64,000 nt of DNA from Ch128b sp964527925 (lineage in GTDB: Bacteria; Bacteroidota; Ignavibacteria; Ch128b). A program made the position numbers and the translations under genes. The notes beneath the pieces are model-generated. The model did no database searches. It was not told the origin of the DNA and saw only the letters and a program-made list of their open reading frames with translations. This document shows, piece by piece, positions 33,554 to 43,548 of this stretch; position 1 is the stretch's first letter, and each line of letters starts with the position of its first letter. The stretch is taken from NCBI GenBank assembly GCA_964527925.1, contig CAZGQO010000001.1, positions 124,001 through 188,000 of the forward strand, given 5' to 3'.

Positions 33554-34906
33554 ATGAACTTCCTTGCCATACTTAATGGATTCTTTGGAATGCTTGTAAT
33601 TGTCTTCCTTGCATTCTTAATGTCCAACAATAAAAAAAGAATCAATTGGAAACTTGTCTTGAGCGGACTTGCAATTCAGTTCGCCTTTGCAATTCTCATT
33701 CTGCGTGGAGATGATCTTGGAAAAATATTCAAACCACTTCTCTGGCCAAAATTATTTTTTAACTGGCTGGCAAATTTCTTTGTTTTAGTTCTCCAATTCA
33801 CAACTGAAGGAGCAAAATTTGTTTTCGGGAAATTAGCATTAGGTCCTGGAAATGAGGAAAGTCTTGGTGTGTTTTTCGCATTTCAGGTTCTGCCGACAAT
33901 TATTTTCTTCTCAAGTTTGATGTCTTTACTTTATTATCTTGGTGTGATGCAAAGAGTCGTTCAGGCATTTGCATGGGTAATGGCTAAGTTGATGGGTACA
34001 AGCGGTGCTGAATCGCTTTCGAATAGTGCGAATATTTTTGTGGGACAAACAGAAGCTCCATTAATGATTAGACCATTCATCAAAGATTTAACGAATTCAG
34101 AATTGTTGACAATAATGGTTGGTGGAATGGCTACAATTGCTGGTGGAGTTATGGCAGCGTATATTCAAATGTTAGGTTCAGCTTATGCTGTAGCGCATAA
34201 TCTTCCAACTGATCAAGCATTATTAAAATTTGCAACTCACCTGCTTGGTGCAAGTGTGATGGCAGCTCCAGCGTCACTTGCAATTTCAAAAATAATTTTT
34301 CCTGAAACTGGAGATCCTGTCACAAAAGGAACTGTTAAAATAAAAATTGAAAAAAACGCATCTAACGCAATTGAAGCTGCAGCTGGAGGTGCATCTGATG
34401 GATTAAAACTTGCTCTGAATGTTGGAGCAATGTTGATTGCATTCATAGCTTTGATTGCAATGATTAATTTTATTCTTCAATGGTTTGGAGGAATCACTGG
34501 TTTAAATTCTATCACTCAACAACATTTCAATCAACCACTCAATCTGCAGTTGATTTTTGGATTAGTTCTTCAATTTCTTGCACTTGTAATTGGAATTCCC
34601 TGGCAGGATGCAATTAATTTTGGAAGTTTAATCGGTACGAAGATAGTTTTGAATGAATTTGTTGCTTATCTGGATATGTCAACTTTAATTCAACAAGGGA
34701 AATTTGTAACTGAGAAATCTATTACAATGGCTACTTTTGCTTTATGTGGATTCGCCAATTTTTCATCCATTGCAATTCAGATTGGTGGAATTTCGCCACT
34801 GGCACCTGAAAGAAGAAAAGATCTTGCTTCGCTCGGTTTAAGAGCAGTCGCTGGTGGTACACTCGCTAACCTTTTAACAGCAACAATTGCAGGGTTTATT
34901 CTGTGA
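33554..34906 (+). CDS. Concentrative nucleoside transporter (CNT/NupC family)
   Basis: 450-aa inner-membrane cation-coupled nucleoside importer. The start is the ATG at 33554, one base after the tdk stop, with GGAG six bases upstream. A longer in-frame ORF reaches back into tdk but is not used. Family signatures are present: SANIFVGQTEAPLMIRPF, the MATIAGGVMAAYI block, and FALCGFANFSSIAIQIGGI near the C-terminus. It supplies substrates to the adjacent salvage enzymes. Confidence 0.94.
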   Translation: MNFLAILNGFFGMLVIVFLAFLMSNNKKRINWKLVLSGLAIQFAFAILILRGDDLGKIFKPLLWPKLFFNWLANFFVLVLQFTTEGAKFVFGKLALGPGNEESLGVFFAFQVLPTIIFFSSLMSLLYYLGVMQRVVQAFAWVMAKLMGTSGAESLSNSANIFVGQTEAPLMIRPFIKDLTNSELLTIMVGGMATIAGGVMAAYIQMLGSAYAVAHNLPTDQALLKFATHLLGASVMAAPASLAISKIIFPETGDPVTKGTVKIKIEKNASNAIEAAAGGASDGLKLALNVGAMLIAFIALIAMINFILQWFGGITGLNSITQQHFNQPLNLQLIFGLVLQFLALVIGIPWQDAINFGSLIGTKIVLNEFVAYLDMSTLIQQGKFVTEKSITMATFALCGFANFSSIAIQIGGISPLAPERRKDLASLGLRAVAGGTLANLLTATIAGFIL

Positions 34907-35748
34907 TAGATCTTAGTTCCTATCAAAAAGTCTTTGAACCGATTAAAAAGAAATTTGGTGATGTCAAAGTTAAAACTTCAATAATACTTGGATCAGGACT
35001 TGGTGATTTTGCCGAAGAATTAAATTTTGTTACATCAATAGATACTTCGGATATAGATGGCTATCCTAAATCAACTATTCCAGGTCATTCTGGGAAAATA
35101 TTTTTGTGTGAGTACAGCAACAATTATCATATAATTTTTAAGGGAAGAATACACCTTTATGAAGGTTATGACATAAAGCAGGTTATTCTTCCCGCCGTTA
35201 TATCAAAGTTATTCAGTACAAAGTATTTGATTATTACAAATGCTGCAGGAGGAATTTCAGATCATCTAAAACCTGCTGATCTGATGTTAATAGAAGATAT
35301 ATTTTTTCTTCACTATAAATCAAAGTTTAGAGAATTAAGTCAATATCCCTCGCATAAATTTTCAATCCAAAAAGAATTAAACGAACTCGTTTTCAATATA
35401 AGTCAGAAAATAAATATTGAGTTGAAACGCGGAATCTATGTCTATTCTTCTGGACCGAGTTATGAAACTCCTGCTGAAATTCGATTCTTAAGAAAAGCTG
35501 GCTGCGATGCTGTTGGGATGTCGACAATTCCAGAAATTCTATTCGCATCAAATTTCGATTTACCAACAATTGCAATTTCTTGTATAACAAACTATGCTGC
35601 GGGTATAACCGAGAACAAACTCTCTCATGAAGAAGTTACTGAAACAGCAAATATTGTAAAAGAAAAATTTTCGAAATTGATAAAAGCAATCATTAAAGAT
35701 TTACCTCGATACTATTCCAACTCAAATAAAATCAATCAGGTTGAATAA
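34903..35748 (+). CDS. punA: Purine-nucleoside phosphorylase
   Basis: 281-aa trimeric-type PNP, which cleaves inosine and guanosine with phosphate. The phosphate loop LGSGLG, then PGHSGKIFL, the GRIHLYEGY motif, ITNAAGGIS and YVYSSGPSYETPAEIRFL are typical, as is VGMSTIPE. The start is GTG, overlapping the transporter stop (GTGA). The 3' end overlaps the convergent rsmE gene by 17 bases. Confidence 0.95.
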   Translation: MIDLSSYQKVFEPIKKKFGDVKVKTSIILGSGLGDFAEELNFVTSIDTSDIDGYPKSTIPGHSGKIFLCEYSNNYHIIFKGRIHLYEGYDIKQVILPAVISKLFSTKYLIITNAAGGISDHLKPADLMLIEDIFFLHYKSKFRELSQYPSHKFSIQKELNELVFNISQKINIELKRGIYVYSSGPSYETPAEIRFLRKAGCDAVGMSTIPEILFASNFDLPTIAISCITNYAAGITENKLSHEEVTETANIVKEKFSKLIKAIIKDLPRYYSNSNKINQVE

Positions 35749-36451
35749 AAGGTTGAATTAAAGAGAATAAGTGAAGAATAGCTGTTTCAGAACGTAATCT
35801 GTTTTTTCCAAGATTTATTGACAAAGCATCAATTGACTTCAAAATTCCCTTTTCTTCAGTTGTAAGATCACCTTCTGGTCCGACAATTAAAACAATATTT
35901 TTATTCTCAAAATTTTTGAATCTCTCCTTAATTTCAAAAATGTTTTTTCCTGCTGGATCACCAAAAAGAGTTAGTGAATTTGTTCTGAATTCATTTATGG
36001 CTTCAATCAAAGGCAACGGTTCTCGAAACTCTGGCAGAAAAGGATTGATCGATTGTTTAACTGCAGAGATTAAAATCCTTTTGCATCTTTCAATTCGCAA
36101 GTTCTTGCTGATTGTTCTTTGACTGTAATAAGGCTGAATTATATCAATACCAAGTTCAGTTAATTTTTCAATTGCAAATTCAAAGCGTTCCTGATTTTTC
36201 AGAACTGGAAGAAGTGCAATTATTTTAATTTCCTTTTTTGAAAAGATTTTTTCCTCAAGTACTGTACATTCAATTTCGTCTTTTGAAATGAAATCAATCC
36301 TGCATATTAAAATCAATCCCTGTCCGTTCATCACATAAATTTCCTCACCCAATTTTAATCTTAAAACTTTACTTAAATGATGAAACTCATCTCCAGAAAT
36401 TTTGATAGAAGTTAGTCCTTTGTTTATCTCAGAAAGATAAAATGCTTCCAT
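35732..36451 (-). CDS. rsmE: 16S rRNA m3U1498 methyltransferase
   Basis: 239-aa SPOUT methyltransferase with an N-terminal PUA-like domain (residues 1-75) and a knotted C-terminal domain. It shows GDEFHHLSKVLRLKLGEEI, the central EKLTELGID-IQPYYSQRTI segment and the knot motifs IVGPEGDLTTEE and LGKNRLRSETA. Acts on assembled 30S subunits. Confidence 0.94.
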   Translation of the reverse strand: MEAFYLSEINKGLTSIKISGDEFHHLSKVLRLKLGEEIYVMNGQGLILICRIDFISKDEIECTVLEEKIFSKKEIKIIALLPVLKNQERFEFAIEKLTELGIDIIQPYYSQRTISKNLRIERCKRILISAVKQSINPFLPEFREPLPLIEAINEFRTNSLTLFGDPAGKNIFEIKERFKNFENKNIVLIVGPEGDLTTEEKGILKSIDALSINLGKNRLRSETAILHLFSLIQPFIQPD

Positions 36452-36452
36452 A

Positions 36453-37823
36453 TTAAAAAGGTGTTTTTAGGTCAATAATGAATTCAGGTTTTTGTTCAGA
36501 ATTTAAAGCAAGTTCAAAATTAATTGAACGATAAGGCAGAATAAGCAATGAAATTCCAGCCCCATAACCATTCAAAAATTTTTGATTTGAAAGCTTATCG
36601 TTTTTATCCCACATCAACGCTGAATCAAAGAATAAACGAAAATCAAGACTAAGATTATATGTTAATAAAGATCTGGGAATAACAGGAAAATCTAAACTGA
36701 AAAGGAATTTTTCGACGAGTGGAAATCGTAGTTCAAGAGTCGAAAAATTCATTGAATGATTTTCAAAAACTTGATTGAAGTATCCTCTTAGCCTTTCGTC
36801 GTAACCGAGATAACTATTTGCATAGTAAGGTAATATTGGTCCAATTAAAATCCTTGAATAGTTTCTGAAAAAAATAATGGGATATTTTATCGATTGAATT
36901 TTCTTTATATCAGATGTGATTACTGAATAATCAACTTTTGATTCCCCGAGACCTGATTTTTTATAAGAAAAATTAAAATTCAATCCTTTCTTCGGATATG
37001 CAGTAAAATCTCGAGTATCATATGAATAGGCAATCTGGAAAGATAGAAACTTATCTCTTCCATCATCAGAAATCGTTCGATGTAGTTGAAAATTATTTGT
37101 CTTTAAATACTCATAAGACAATGCCAGAAAAAGATTATTATAAAGATTAAGTCTTTTGCCAATTGTGATTTCAGTTGAAAAATGATCTTCTGAATTTTCA
37201 CCTGTGTTCACTGAAATTAAATATTTTGTACTCTTAATTTTTCTTTTAACATAATCAGCTTTCAATCTAAAAAGTAAATTATAATCTGCTGAAAAAATTG
37301 GATTGAAATAACTAATGTAAAATCCGGGGTCATAACCTAAATGCAAATTGAAATTCAAACTCTCATTTCTTCCTGTCAAATTTTGAATGGTCAGATTCAA
37401 ACCATAAGTCAATTTTTTCCAGTCTCTGTCAACAATATCAACAAACGGGAAGGGCCATATGTACCAGGATTCTTGAACCAAGATATAAAGTACATTTTCA
37501 TTCTCACTTTTATCAACTATTAATTTCACATCACTGAATAAACCAAGGCTCATCACACGAGATTCGTTAAACTTTAAGTCAGCCTGAGTTACATACGAAT
37601 TTTCTTTAAAGCTTAATTCTCTCAGAATTGTTTCAGGTTTGGTTTTATCATTTCCAATGATTTTTATTTTATGAATCAGAATAGATTCAACCGCTTCACT
37701 TGAATCGAGGTAATTTATTGAAGCTGTCGAATCGGAAATGTATGAAGTGTTGATAGAGTGATAATCAACAAAAGTTTGATTCAAGTTAGTTGAAAAAATA
37801 AAAAGTAATCTTAACCAAAGCAT
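36453..37823 (-). CDS. BamA/TamA-like outer-membrane protein with one POTRA domain
   Basis: This 456-aa protein has a short signal sequence (LWLRLLFIFST) and one POTRA-like domain (about 50-115: IKIIGNDKTKPETILRELSF, then GLFSDVKLIV). The rest is a beta-barrel of the surface-antigen/Omp85 type, with alternating aromatic strands and the conserved interior turn RLRGYFNQ in L6-like position (the VRGF/Y-type motif). Full BamA has five POTRAs and is about 800 aa, so this is a short Omp85 relative. Its substrate is unknown. It overlaps the CoA-binding gene by 13 bases. Confidence 0.78.
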   Translation of the reverse strand: MLWLRLLFIFSTNLNQTFVDYHSINTSYISDSTASINYLDSSEAVESILIHKIKIIGNDKTKPETILRELSFKENSYVTQADLKFNESRVMSLGLFSDVKLIVDKSENENVLYILVQESWYIWPFPFVDIVDRDWKKLTYGLNLTIQNLTGRNESLNFNLHLGYDPGFYISYFNPIFSADYNLLFRLKADYVKRKIKSTKYLISVNTGENSEDHFSTEITIGKRLNLYNNLFLALSYEYLKTNNFQLHRTISDDGRDKFLSFQIAYSYDTRDFTAYPKKGLNFNFSYKKSGLGESKVDYSVITSDIKKIQSIKYPIIFFRNYSRILIGPILPYYANSYLGYDERLRGYFNQVFENHSMNFSTLELRFPLVEKFLFSLDFPVIPRSLLTYNLSLDFRLFFDSALMWDKNDKLSNQKFLNGYGAGISLLILPYRSINFELALNSEQKPEFIIDLKTPF

Positions 37824-38206
37824 CTTCTATATTCAATGGCAATACATTCATTCATAATCACTTTTAAGCCAGATTGTTCAGCTAAACTTTTCGCTTCATA
37901 ATTAATCACGCCCAGCTGCATCCAGATAATCTTTGCATTTATTTCAATTGCTTCTTTAACTACATCCATCACAAATTCTGATCTCCTAAAAATATCCACG
38001 ATATCAACAGGAACTGGAATTTCTTTTAATGATTTGTAAACTTGAATATCATCAAAAGAATCGATGGTTGGATTTACGCCAAAGACATTGTATCCCCAAA
38101 CTTTTAGATATCGAGCAATAATTCCAGAATCACGACCTGGTTTATTTGAAATTCCAACAACGGCAATATTTTTTGAAGATTTTAAGATTTCACAAATCTC
38201 ATTCAT
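37811..38206 (-). CDS. CoA-binding domain protein (YccU family)
   Basis: 131-aa Rossmann protein of the CoA_binding_2 family. It shows KNIAVVGISNKPGRDS, YNVFGVNPTID, and a DVFRR/VDIFRRSE-type segment followed by IIWMQLGVINYEA and MNECIAIEYRR. I place the start at the ATG at 38206, which has GAGG five bases upstream and lies after the gcvP stop. Longer forms overlap gcvP. Ligand and role are unknown for most members. Confidence 0.85.
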   Translation of the reverse strand: MNEICEILKSSKNIAVVGISNKPGRDSGIIARYLKVWGYNVFGVNPTIDSFDDIQVYKSLKEIPVPVDIVDIFRRSEFVMDVVKEAIEINAKIIWMQLGVINYEAKSLAEQSGLKVIMNECIAIEYRRCFG

Positions 38207-38213
38207 ATCTTCC

Positions 38214-41099
38214 TCATAAATTTTGATAGACTTCAATTGGATCACACGAGCAGATTAAATTTCTATCACCATAGGCATTATTCACTCTCGCAACAAAGGG
38301 CCAGAACTTATTTACTCTGGTGAAGTGCGTTGGAAATACTGCCCTTTCTCTTGAATACGGGTGATTCCATTCATTAGCAACTATGTCTTTTAATGTATGA
38401 GGTGCATTCTTTAATAAATTATCTTCTCGATCAGCAACACCAATTTCAATCTCATGAATTTCTTCACGAATTTTAATCATTGCTTCACAGAATCTATCCA
38501 GTTCAGCTTTACTTTCACTTTCAGTTGGTTCGACCATCAATGTTCCAGGCACAGGGAACGATACTGTCGGTGCATGAAAACCATAGTCCATTAATCTTTT
38601 TGCAATATCTTCAACTTCAATGTTTGCAGTTCTTTTGAAATCACGGACATCAAAAATTAACTCATGACCAACTCTTCCCCTCTTACCCACATAAAGCACT
38701 TTGTAATATTTCCCCAGTTTTGCTTTGATGTAATTAGCATTGAGAATAGCCACTTGTGAAGCTTTCTTCAAACCTTTTGGTCCCATCATTTTTATGTATG
38801 CATAAGAAATAGTTAAGATGCTCGCACTTCCAAAAGGTGCAGATGCAACAGCCTGAATTCCTTTTTCACCTTTGGTTTGAACAAAGTAATGCCCTGGTAA
38901 AAATTGAACCAGATGATCAGCAACTACAATTGGTCCCATTCCTGGTCCACCGCCGCCATGAGGAATTGCAAAAGTTTTATGCAAGTTCAGATGACAAACA
39001 TCAGCTCCAATCAGTTTCGGTTTTGTGAGTCCCACTTGTGCATTCAAATTAGCACCATCCATGTAAACCTGACCACCATTAGCATGAATTATCTCACACA
39101 TTTCTTTTATATCCTCTTCAAAGACACCGTGAGTTGATGGATAAGTAATCATTAAGGCTGATAAATTATCTCTGTATAGCTCGGTTTTTTTCTTCAAATC
39201 TTCTAAATCAACATTACCAGAATTATCACAGTTTACAATTACAACTTTATTACCGGCCATCACTGCACTTGCGGGATTTGTTCCATGTGCAGATGAAGGT
39301 ATAAGAACTACATTTCTTTGATGTTCACCTCTTAATTGATGATAAGCTCTAATAATCATAAGTCCAGTGAATTCACCCTGAGCACCTGAATTTGGTTGAA
39401 ATGATATTCCAGAAAAACCTGTAATCTCAAGCAAATCTTTACCAAGTTCTTCGATTAATTGTAGGTAACCTTCTGCCTGTTCTGAAGGAACAAATGGATG
39501 AATGGATGAGAATTCGTCAAAAGAAAGAGCCAACAATTCTGTAGCTGAGTTTAGTTTCATAGTACAGGACCCAAGTGGAATCATTCCATAATTCAAAGCA
39601 AGATCTCTCCCCTCAAGCATTCGAATGTACCGCATCATATCAGTTTCAGTATGATAAGAATTGAAAACTTTTTGTTGTAAAAAATCATCGCGTCTTAATA
39701 AATCATTTTGAATTTGATATTCAATCTCAGTTAATTCATCAATCTTTTGAAAATCTGCATCTGCAGCCTCAGAGAAAATTTCAATTATATCATTCAAATC
39801 GTTCAAACTCACAGTTTCATCAAGTGAAATTCCAACACAACATTTTGTGTAATAATTAAAATTAATTTTCTTCTGTTCAGCAAGTGCTTTTATTTTTACA
39901 ACAAGATCTGGGTTTTGATGAAGATCAATTTTTAGAGTATCAAAGAAATATTCATTAGTCTGTTTGTAACCAAGTTCTTTTAGTTTTTTATTTAAGATGT
40001 TCGTAAAAAGATGAATTCTCCTGGCAATTCTTTTCAGTCCTTCAGGTCCATGATAAACAGCATACATTCCTGAGATTATTGCAAGCAAAGCTTGAGAAGT
40101 GCAAATATTGCTTGTTGCTTTTTCTCTTTTGATGTGCTGTTCACGAGTTTGAAGAGCCATTCGGTATGCTGGGTCACCATGACGATCAATTGTTAAACCA
40201 ATAATTCTTCCAGGAACAAATCGTTTGAATTCATCTCTTGTTGCAAAGAAAGCTGCATGAGGACCACCAAATCCCATCGGTAATCCAAATCGTTGAGTAG
40301 AACCAATTATTACATCAGCACCAAATTCAGCCGGTGACTTAAGTAAAACAAGCGACATCAAATCAGCAGCAACTGATATAAGTATGTTCCTTTCTTTTGC
40401 TTTTTGAAAAATTGTTCTGTAATCTCTAATTGCTCCATCACCATCAGGATATTGAACTAAAATTCCAAAAACTTTCTCGTTTAATTCATTTTGTAAATCA
40501 TCTGTTACTATTACTTCTATATTATGTGGTAATGCTCGAGTGATTACGACATCAATCGTATGAGGAAAAACTTTTGAATCAACAAGAAATATATTTGCAT
40601 CAGGTTTAGTTGAGTGAGAAATTCCATAAAGCATTGTCATTGCTTCACCACAGGCTGTTCCTTCATCAAGCAGCGAAGCATTTGCAATTGGTAAACGAGT
40701 GAGTTCAGAAATCATCGTTTGAAAATTCATCAATGCTTCTAACCTTCCTTGAGAAATTTCTGCCTGATAAGGTGTGTACTGAGTATACCAACCAGGATTC
40801 TCTAAAATATTTCTTTGAATAACTGCTGGCATTATTGTGCCGTAGTAACCAAGTCCAATGTATGTTCTAAATACTTTATTTTTTCTTCCAATCTCCTTGA
40901 TGTGTTTTATAAAATCGTATTCAGTTAAAGGTTCGGATAACTTTAATTCTTCATCAAGTTTTATATTTTCTGGAATTGTTTCATTTACAAGCTGGTCCAG
41001 TGATTCGACACCAATTTCATTGATCATTTGTTTGATTTCATTTTCATTTGGACCAATGTGTCTTGAGTGAAAGCTTTCAAAATATTTTTCTTTGTCCAT
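38214..41099 (-). CDS. gcvP: Glycine dehydrogenase (decarboxylating), P-protein
   Basis: 961-aa PLP enzyme of the glycine cleavage system with both halves fused (P1-P2), as in E. coli. It shows FHSRHIGPNE at the start, then SLLDEGTACGEAM, SCTMKLNSATE and the PLP-lysine block NLHKTFAIPHGGGGPGMGP near residue 700. The start is the ATG at 41099; an upstream TTG is unlikely. No gcvT or gcvH lies in the window. It feeds the C1-folate pool also served by ftcD. Confidence 0.96.
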   Translation of the reverse strand: MDKEKYFESFHSRHIGPNENEIKQMINEIGVESLDQLVNETIPENIKLDEELKLSEPLTEYDFIKHIKEIGRKNKVFRTYIGLGYYGTIMPAVIQRNILENPGWYTQYTPYQAEISQGRLEALMNFQTMISELTRLPIANASLLDEGTACGEAMTMLYGISHSTKPDANIFLVDSKVFPHTIDVVITRALPHNIEVIVTDDLQNELNEKVFGILVQYPDGDGAIRDYRTIFQKAKERNILISVAADLMSLVLLKSPAEFGADVIIGSTQRFGLPMGFGGPHAAFFATRDEFKRFVPGRIIGLTIDRHGDPAYRMALQTREQHIKREKATSNICTSQALLAIISGMYAVYHGPEGLKRIARRIHLFTNILNKKLKELGYKQTNEYFFDTLKIDLHQNPDLVVKIKALAEQKKINFNYYTKCCVGISLDETVSLNDLNDIIEIFSEAADADFQKIDELTEIEYQIQNDLLRRDDFLQQKVFNSYHTETDMMRYIRMLEGRDLALNYGMIPLGSCTMKLNSATELLALSFDEFSSIHPFVPSEQAEGYLQLIEELGKDLLEITGFSGISFQPNSGAQGEFTGLMIIRAYHQLRGEHQRNVVLIPSSAHGTNPASAVMAGNKVVIVNCDNSGNVDLEDLKKKTELYRDNLSALMITYPSTHGVFEEDIKEMCEIIHANGGQVYMDGANLNAQVGLTKPKLIGADVCHLNLHKTFAIPHGGGGPGMGPIVVADHLVQFLPGHYFVQTKGEKGIQAVASAPFGSASILTISYAYIKMMGPKGLKKASQVAILNANYIKAKLGKYYKVLYVGKRGRVGHELIFDVRDFKRTANIEVEDIAKRLMDYGFHAPTVSFPVPGTLMVEPTESESKAELDRFCEAMIKIREEIHEIEIGVADREDNLLKNAPHTLKDIVANEWNHPYSRERAVFPTHFTRVNKFWPFVARVNNAYGDRNLICSCDPIEVYQNL

Positions 41100-41144
41100 G
41101 TTTATACCCAATTGTTTTTAAGAAATTCTATTAAAATCATTTTT

Positions 41145-41152
41145 CAAATATA
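41145..41152 (-). promoter_or_regulatory. Candidate -7 box for gcvP
   Basis: TATATTTG on the minus strand, 45 bases before the gcvP ATG, matches the TAnnTTTG box of other promoters here. No TTG lies at the expected distance upstream, so it would be weak or activator-dependent. The 100-base gap 41100-41200 has no ORF or terminator-like hairpin. Confidence 0.35.
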
Positions 41153-41200
41153 TGAAAGGTTATTTGAATAAAATTAGAGACAAAGATGAAGTTTAAGAAG

Positions 41201-41968
41201 TTATTTTCTTTTTCTTTTGATTTTAGTAATTGCTTCTTTAGCAGCGAGTTGTTCAGCAGATTTTTTCGTTTTTCCTGTTCCATATCCCAGAATTTTTCCT
41301 CCTATCGAAACCTGCACAGTAAATTGCTTTGCGTGTTGTGGACCAGTTTCTCCTATGATGTCATATTTTGGAATGTTTAATTTATTTGCCTGACAATACT
41401 CGAGTAATTGGCTTTTGAAATTTTGATCTTCAACATAAATTAATTTAATGTTGGGTTTAATAATATATTTATCAACAAACTTTTTTGTGACCCCGATTCC
41501 GAGATCAAGATAAATTGCACCAATCAATGCTTCAACTGAATCAGCAAGAATAGATTTGGCACCAGATTCAATAGCAGAAGCAGCATTTTCATTTATGAAG
41601 AGAAGTTTGGACATTTCAAGTTTATTAGCAACATTAAGTAAGATCTCTTTATTAACGAATCTTGAACGAATGTTTGTTAATTTCCCCTCATCCTCATTTT
41701 TGAATTTTGAAAAAGTATATTCAGTTACAATAAGATTTAAGACTGAATCACCAAGGAATTCCAGTCTCTCGTTTGATTGATTATTTTTCACTGGTGATAA
41801 TGTAACCCCTGAACGGTGAGTTAATGCTTCAATATACAAATCAGGGTTACGAAGAGAAGAACCGACCAAGTGCGATATTTTTCTTAGTCGGCTCTGAATT
41901 TCATTTTCTTTTGTAAGTTTTACTTTGAACTTTTTTTTAGAAAAAAAAGATAAAAATTTAAGGACCAA
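41201..41968 (-). CDS. rnc: Ribonuclease III
   Basis: 255-aa double-strand-specific endonuclease. It has an RNase III domain with the signature NERLEFLGDSVLNLIVTEY (about 65-83) and the later E of LADSVEALIGAIYLD, then a C-terminal dsRBD (about 183-250, PKYDIIGETGPQHAKQFTV). The start appears to be TTG two bases after the fabF stop. No in-frame ATG exists before the catalytic domain. Location behind acpP-fabF is a conserved order. Confidence 0.94.
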   Translation of the reverse strand: MVLKFLSFFSKKKFKVKLTKENEIQSRLRKISHLVGSSLRNPDLYIEALTHRSGVTLSPVKNNQSNERLEFLGDSVLNLIVTEYTFSKFKNEDEGKLTNIRSRFVNKEILLNVANKLEMSKLLFINENAASAIESGAKSILADSVEALIGAIYLDLGIGVTKKFVDKYIIKPNIKLIYVEDQNFKSQLLEYCQANKLNIPKYDIIGETGPQHAKQFTVQVSIGGKILGYGTGKTKKSAEQLAAKEAITKIKRKRK

Positions 41969-41970
41969 CT

Positions 41971-43215
41971 TTATTCAAACTTCTTAAACAATAATGAAAC
42001 ATTGTGTCCACCAAATCCAAATGCGTTACTGATTGCGTAATTTACTTTTTTCTGAATAGCTTTATTAGGAACATAATTTAAATCGCATTCAGGATCTGGA
42101 TCTTCATAATTAATTGTGGGAGGTATTATATCATTTCTTAAAGTAAGAACAGTTACAACAGCTTCAATTGCACCAGCTGCACCAAGTAAGTGACCAGTCA
42201 TTGATTTGGTTGAAGATATAGCTAACTTATAAGCATGCTCACCGAAACAAGTTTTGATGGCTTCAGTTTCGTTTTTATCGTTAAAAGGAGTTGATGTACC
42301 ATGTGCATTGATGTAATCAACTTCTTCAGGTTTGATTCCAGCATCTTCGATGCAGAGTCTCATTGATCTAACAGCACCTTCACCACCAGGCGCTGGTGCA
42401 GTAATATGATAAGCATCAGCAGTTAAACCAATACCAACAAGTTCGCCTAAAATTGGTGCACCACGTTTCATTGCAAAATCATAATCTTCAAGAATTAAAG
42501 TTGCTGAACCTTCACCCATCACAAAGCCATCTCGATTTTTATCGAATGGTCTGCTGGCTTTCTGAGGTATATCATTCCTTGTAGAAAGAGCTTTCATCGC
42601 ATTAAAACCACCGATACCCATCGGACAAATAGAAGCTTCACTTCCACCACCAACAACAACATCAGCATCACCTCTTTGAATATGAATTGCACCAAGCGCA
42701 ATTGCATGAGCAGAAGTTGCACAGGCGGAAGTTGTCGCATAATTAAGTCCTTTGAAACCATACTTAATTGAAATATGACCAGCAGCAATATCACTGATCA
42801 TCATTGGAACAAAGAAAGGAGAAATCCTTTGTGGTCCGCCACCTTTGAATACAATCTCCGATTGATGATGCCAAGTCCACATTCCTCCAATGCCAGATCC
42901 AAATACAACACCAACTCTATTTTTATCAATTGAATCGAGTTTAAGTTGAGACATTTTCAGAGCTTCTTCGGTGCTGACAAGAGCAAATTGTGTAAACAAG
43001 TCAAGTCTTTGAACGGTTTTTCTATCAAAGTATTTTAACGGATCAAAATTCTTTACTTCGCAAGCAAACTTTGTATCGAAATTGCTTGCATCAAATCTCG
43101 TAATAAAATCAGCTCCGCTTGTGCCTGCTATGAGATTGTTCCAGAATTCATTGATATTCAGACCGATTGGGGTCACAGCCCCAATTCCGGTCACTACAAT
43201 CCTTTTGTAATGCAT
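41971..43215 (-). CDS. fabF: 3-oxoacyl-ACP synthase II
   Basis: 414-aa elongating ketosynthase of type II fatty acid synthesis. Catalytic Cys165 lies in TTSACATSAH. The two histidines are in NAHGTSTPFND and STKSMTGHLLGAAGA. Length and motifs are standard. Sits between acpP and rnc. Confidence 0.96.
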   Translation of the reverse strand: MHYKRIVVTGIGAVTPIGLNINEFWNNLIAGTSGADFITRFDASNFDTKFACEVKNFDPLKYFDRKTVQRLDLFTQFALVSTEEALKMSQLKLDSIDKNRVGVVFGSGIGGMWTWHHQSEIVFKGGGPQRISPFFVPMMISDIAAGHISIKYGFKGLNYATTSACATSAHAIALGAIHIQRGDADVVVGGGSEASICPMGIGGFNAMKALSTRNDIPQKASRPFDKNRDGFVMGEGSATLILEDYDFAMKRGAPILGELVGIGLTADAYHITAPAPGGEGAVRSMRLCIEDAGIKPEEVDYINAHGTSTPFNDKNETEAIKTCFGEHAYKLAISSTKSMTGHLLGAAGAIEAVVTVLTLRNDIIPPTINYEDPDPECDLNYVPNKAIQKKVNYAISNAFGFGGHNVSLLFKKFE

Positions 43216-43242
43216 ATGATTTTAAGGAATTAGTTTTTATTA

Positions 43243-43479
43243 TTATTGAGGTAATTTTTCTTTAAGATATTTGTAAACATCCCCGACGTTTTGAATTTTT
43301 TCTGAGTCTTCATCAGGGATTTGAATATTGAAAGCTTGTTCAAAAGCCATGATCAACTCGACTATATCGAGTGAATCGGCACCAAGATCATTAATAAATG
43401 ATGCTTCAGGGGTAATTTGTGATTCTTCTACCCCAAGTTTATCCATAATGATTTCTTTGACTTTTGCTTGAATATCCAT
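43243..43479 (-). CDS. acpP: Acyl carrier protein
   Basis: 78-aa acidic carrier protein. Ser36 in GADSLDIVELIMAFE carries the phosphopantetheine arm. I chose the second in-frame ATG (43479) because GGAG lies six bases before it. The ATG at 43491 would add only four residues and has no ribosome binding site. Confidence 0.97.
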   Translation of the reverse strand: MDIQAKVKEIIMDKLGVEESQITPEASFINDLGADSLDIVELIMAFEQAFNIQIPDEDSEKIQNVGDVYKYLKEKLPQ

Positions 43480-43548
43480 TTTTATCTCCATTTTTTTGTT
43501 TGTGAATATAACAATTTATTTTTCTTTAATAAAAATATTTTTAAAACT

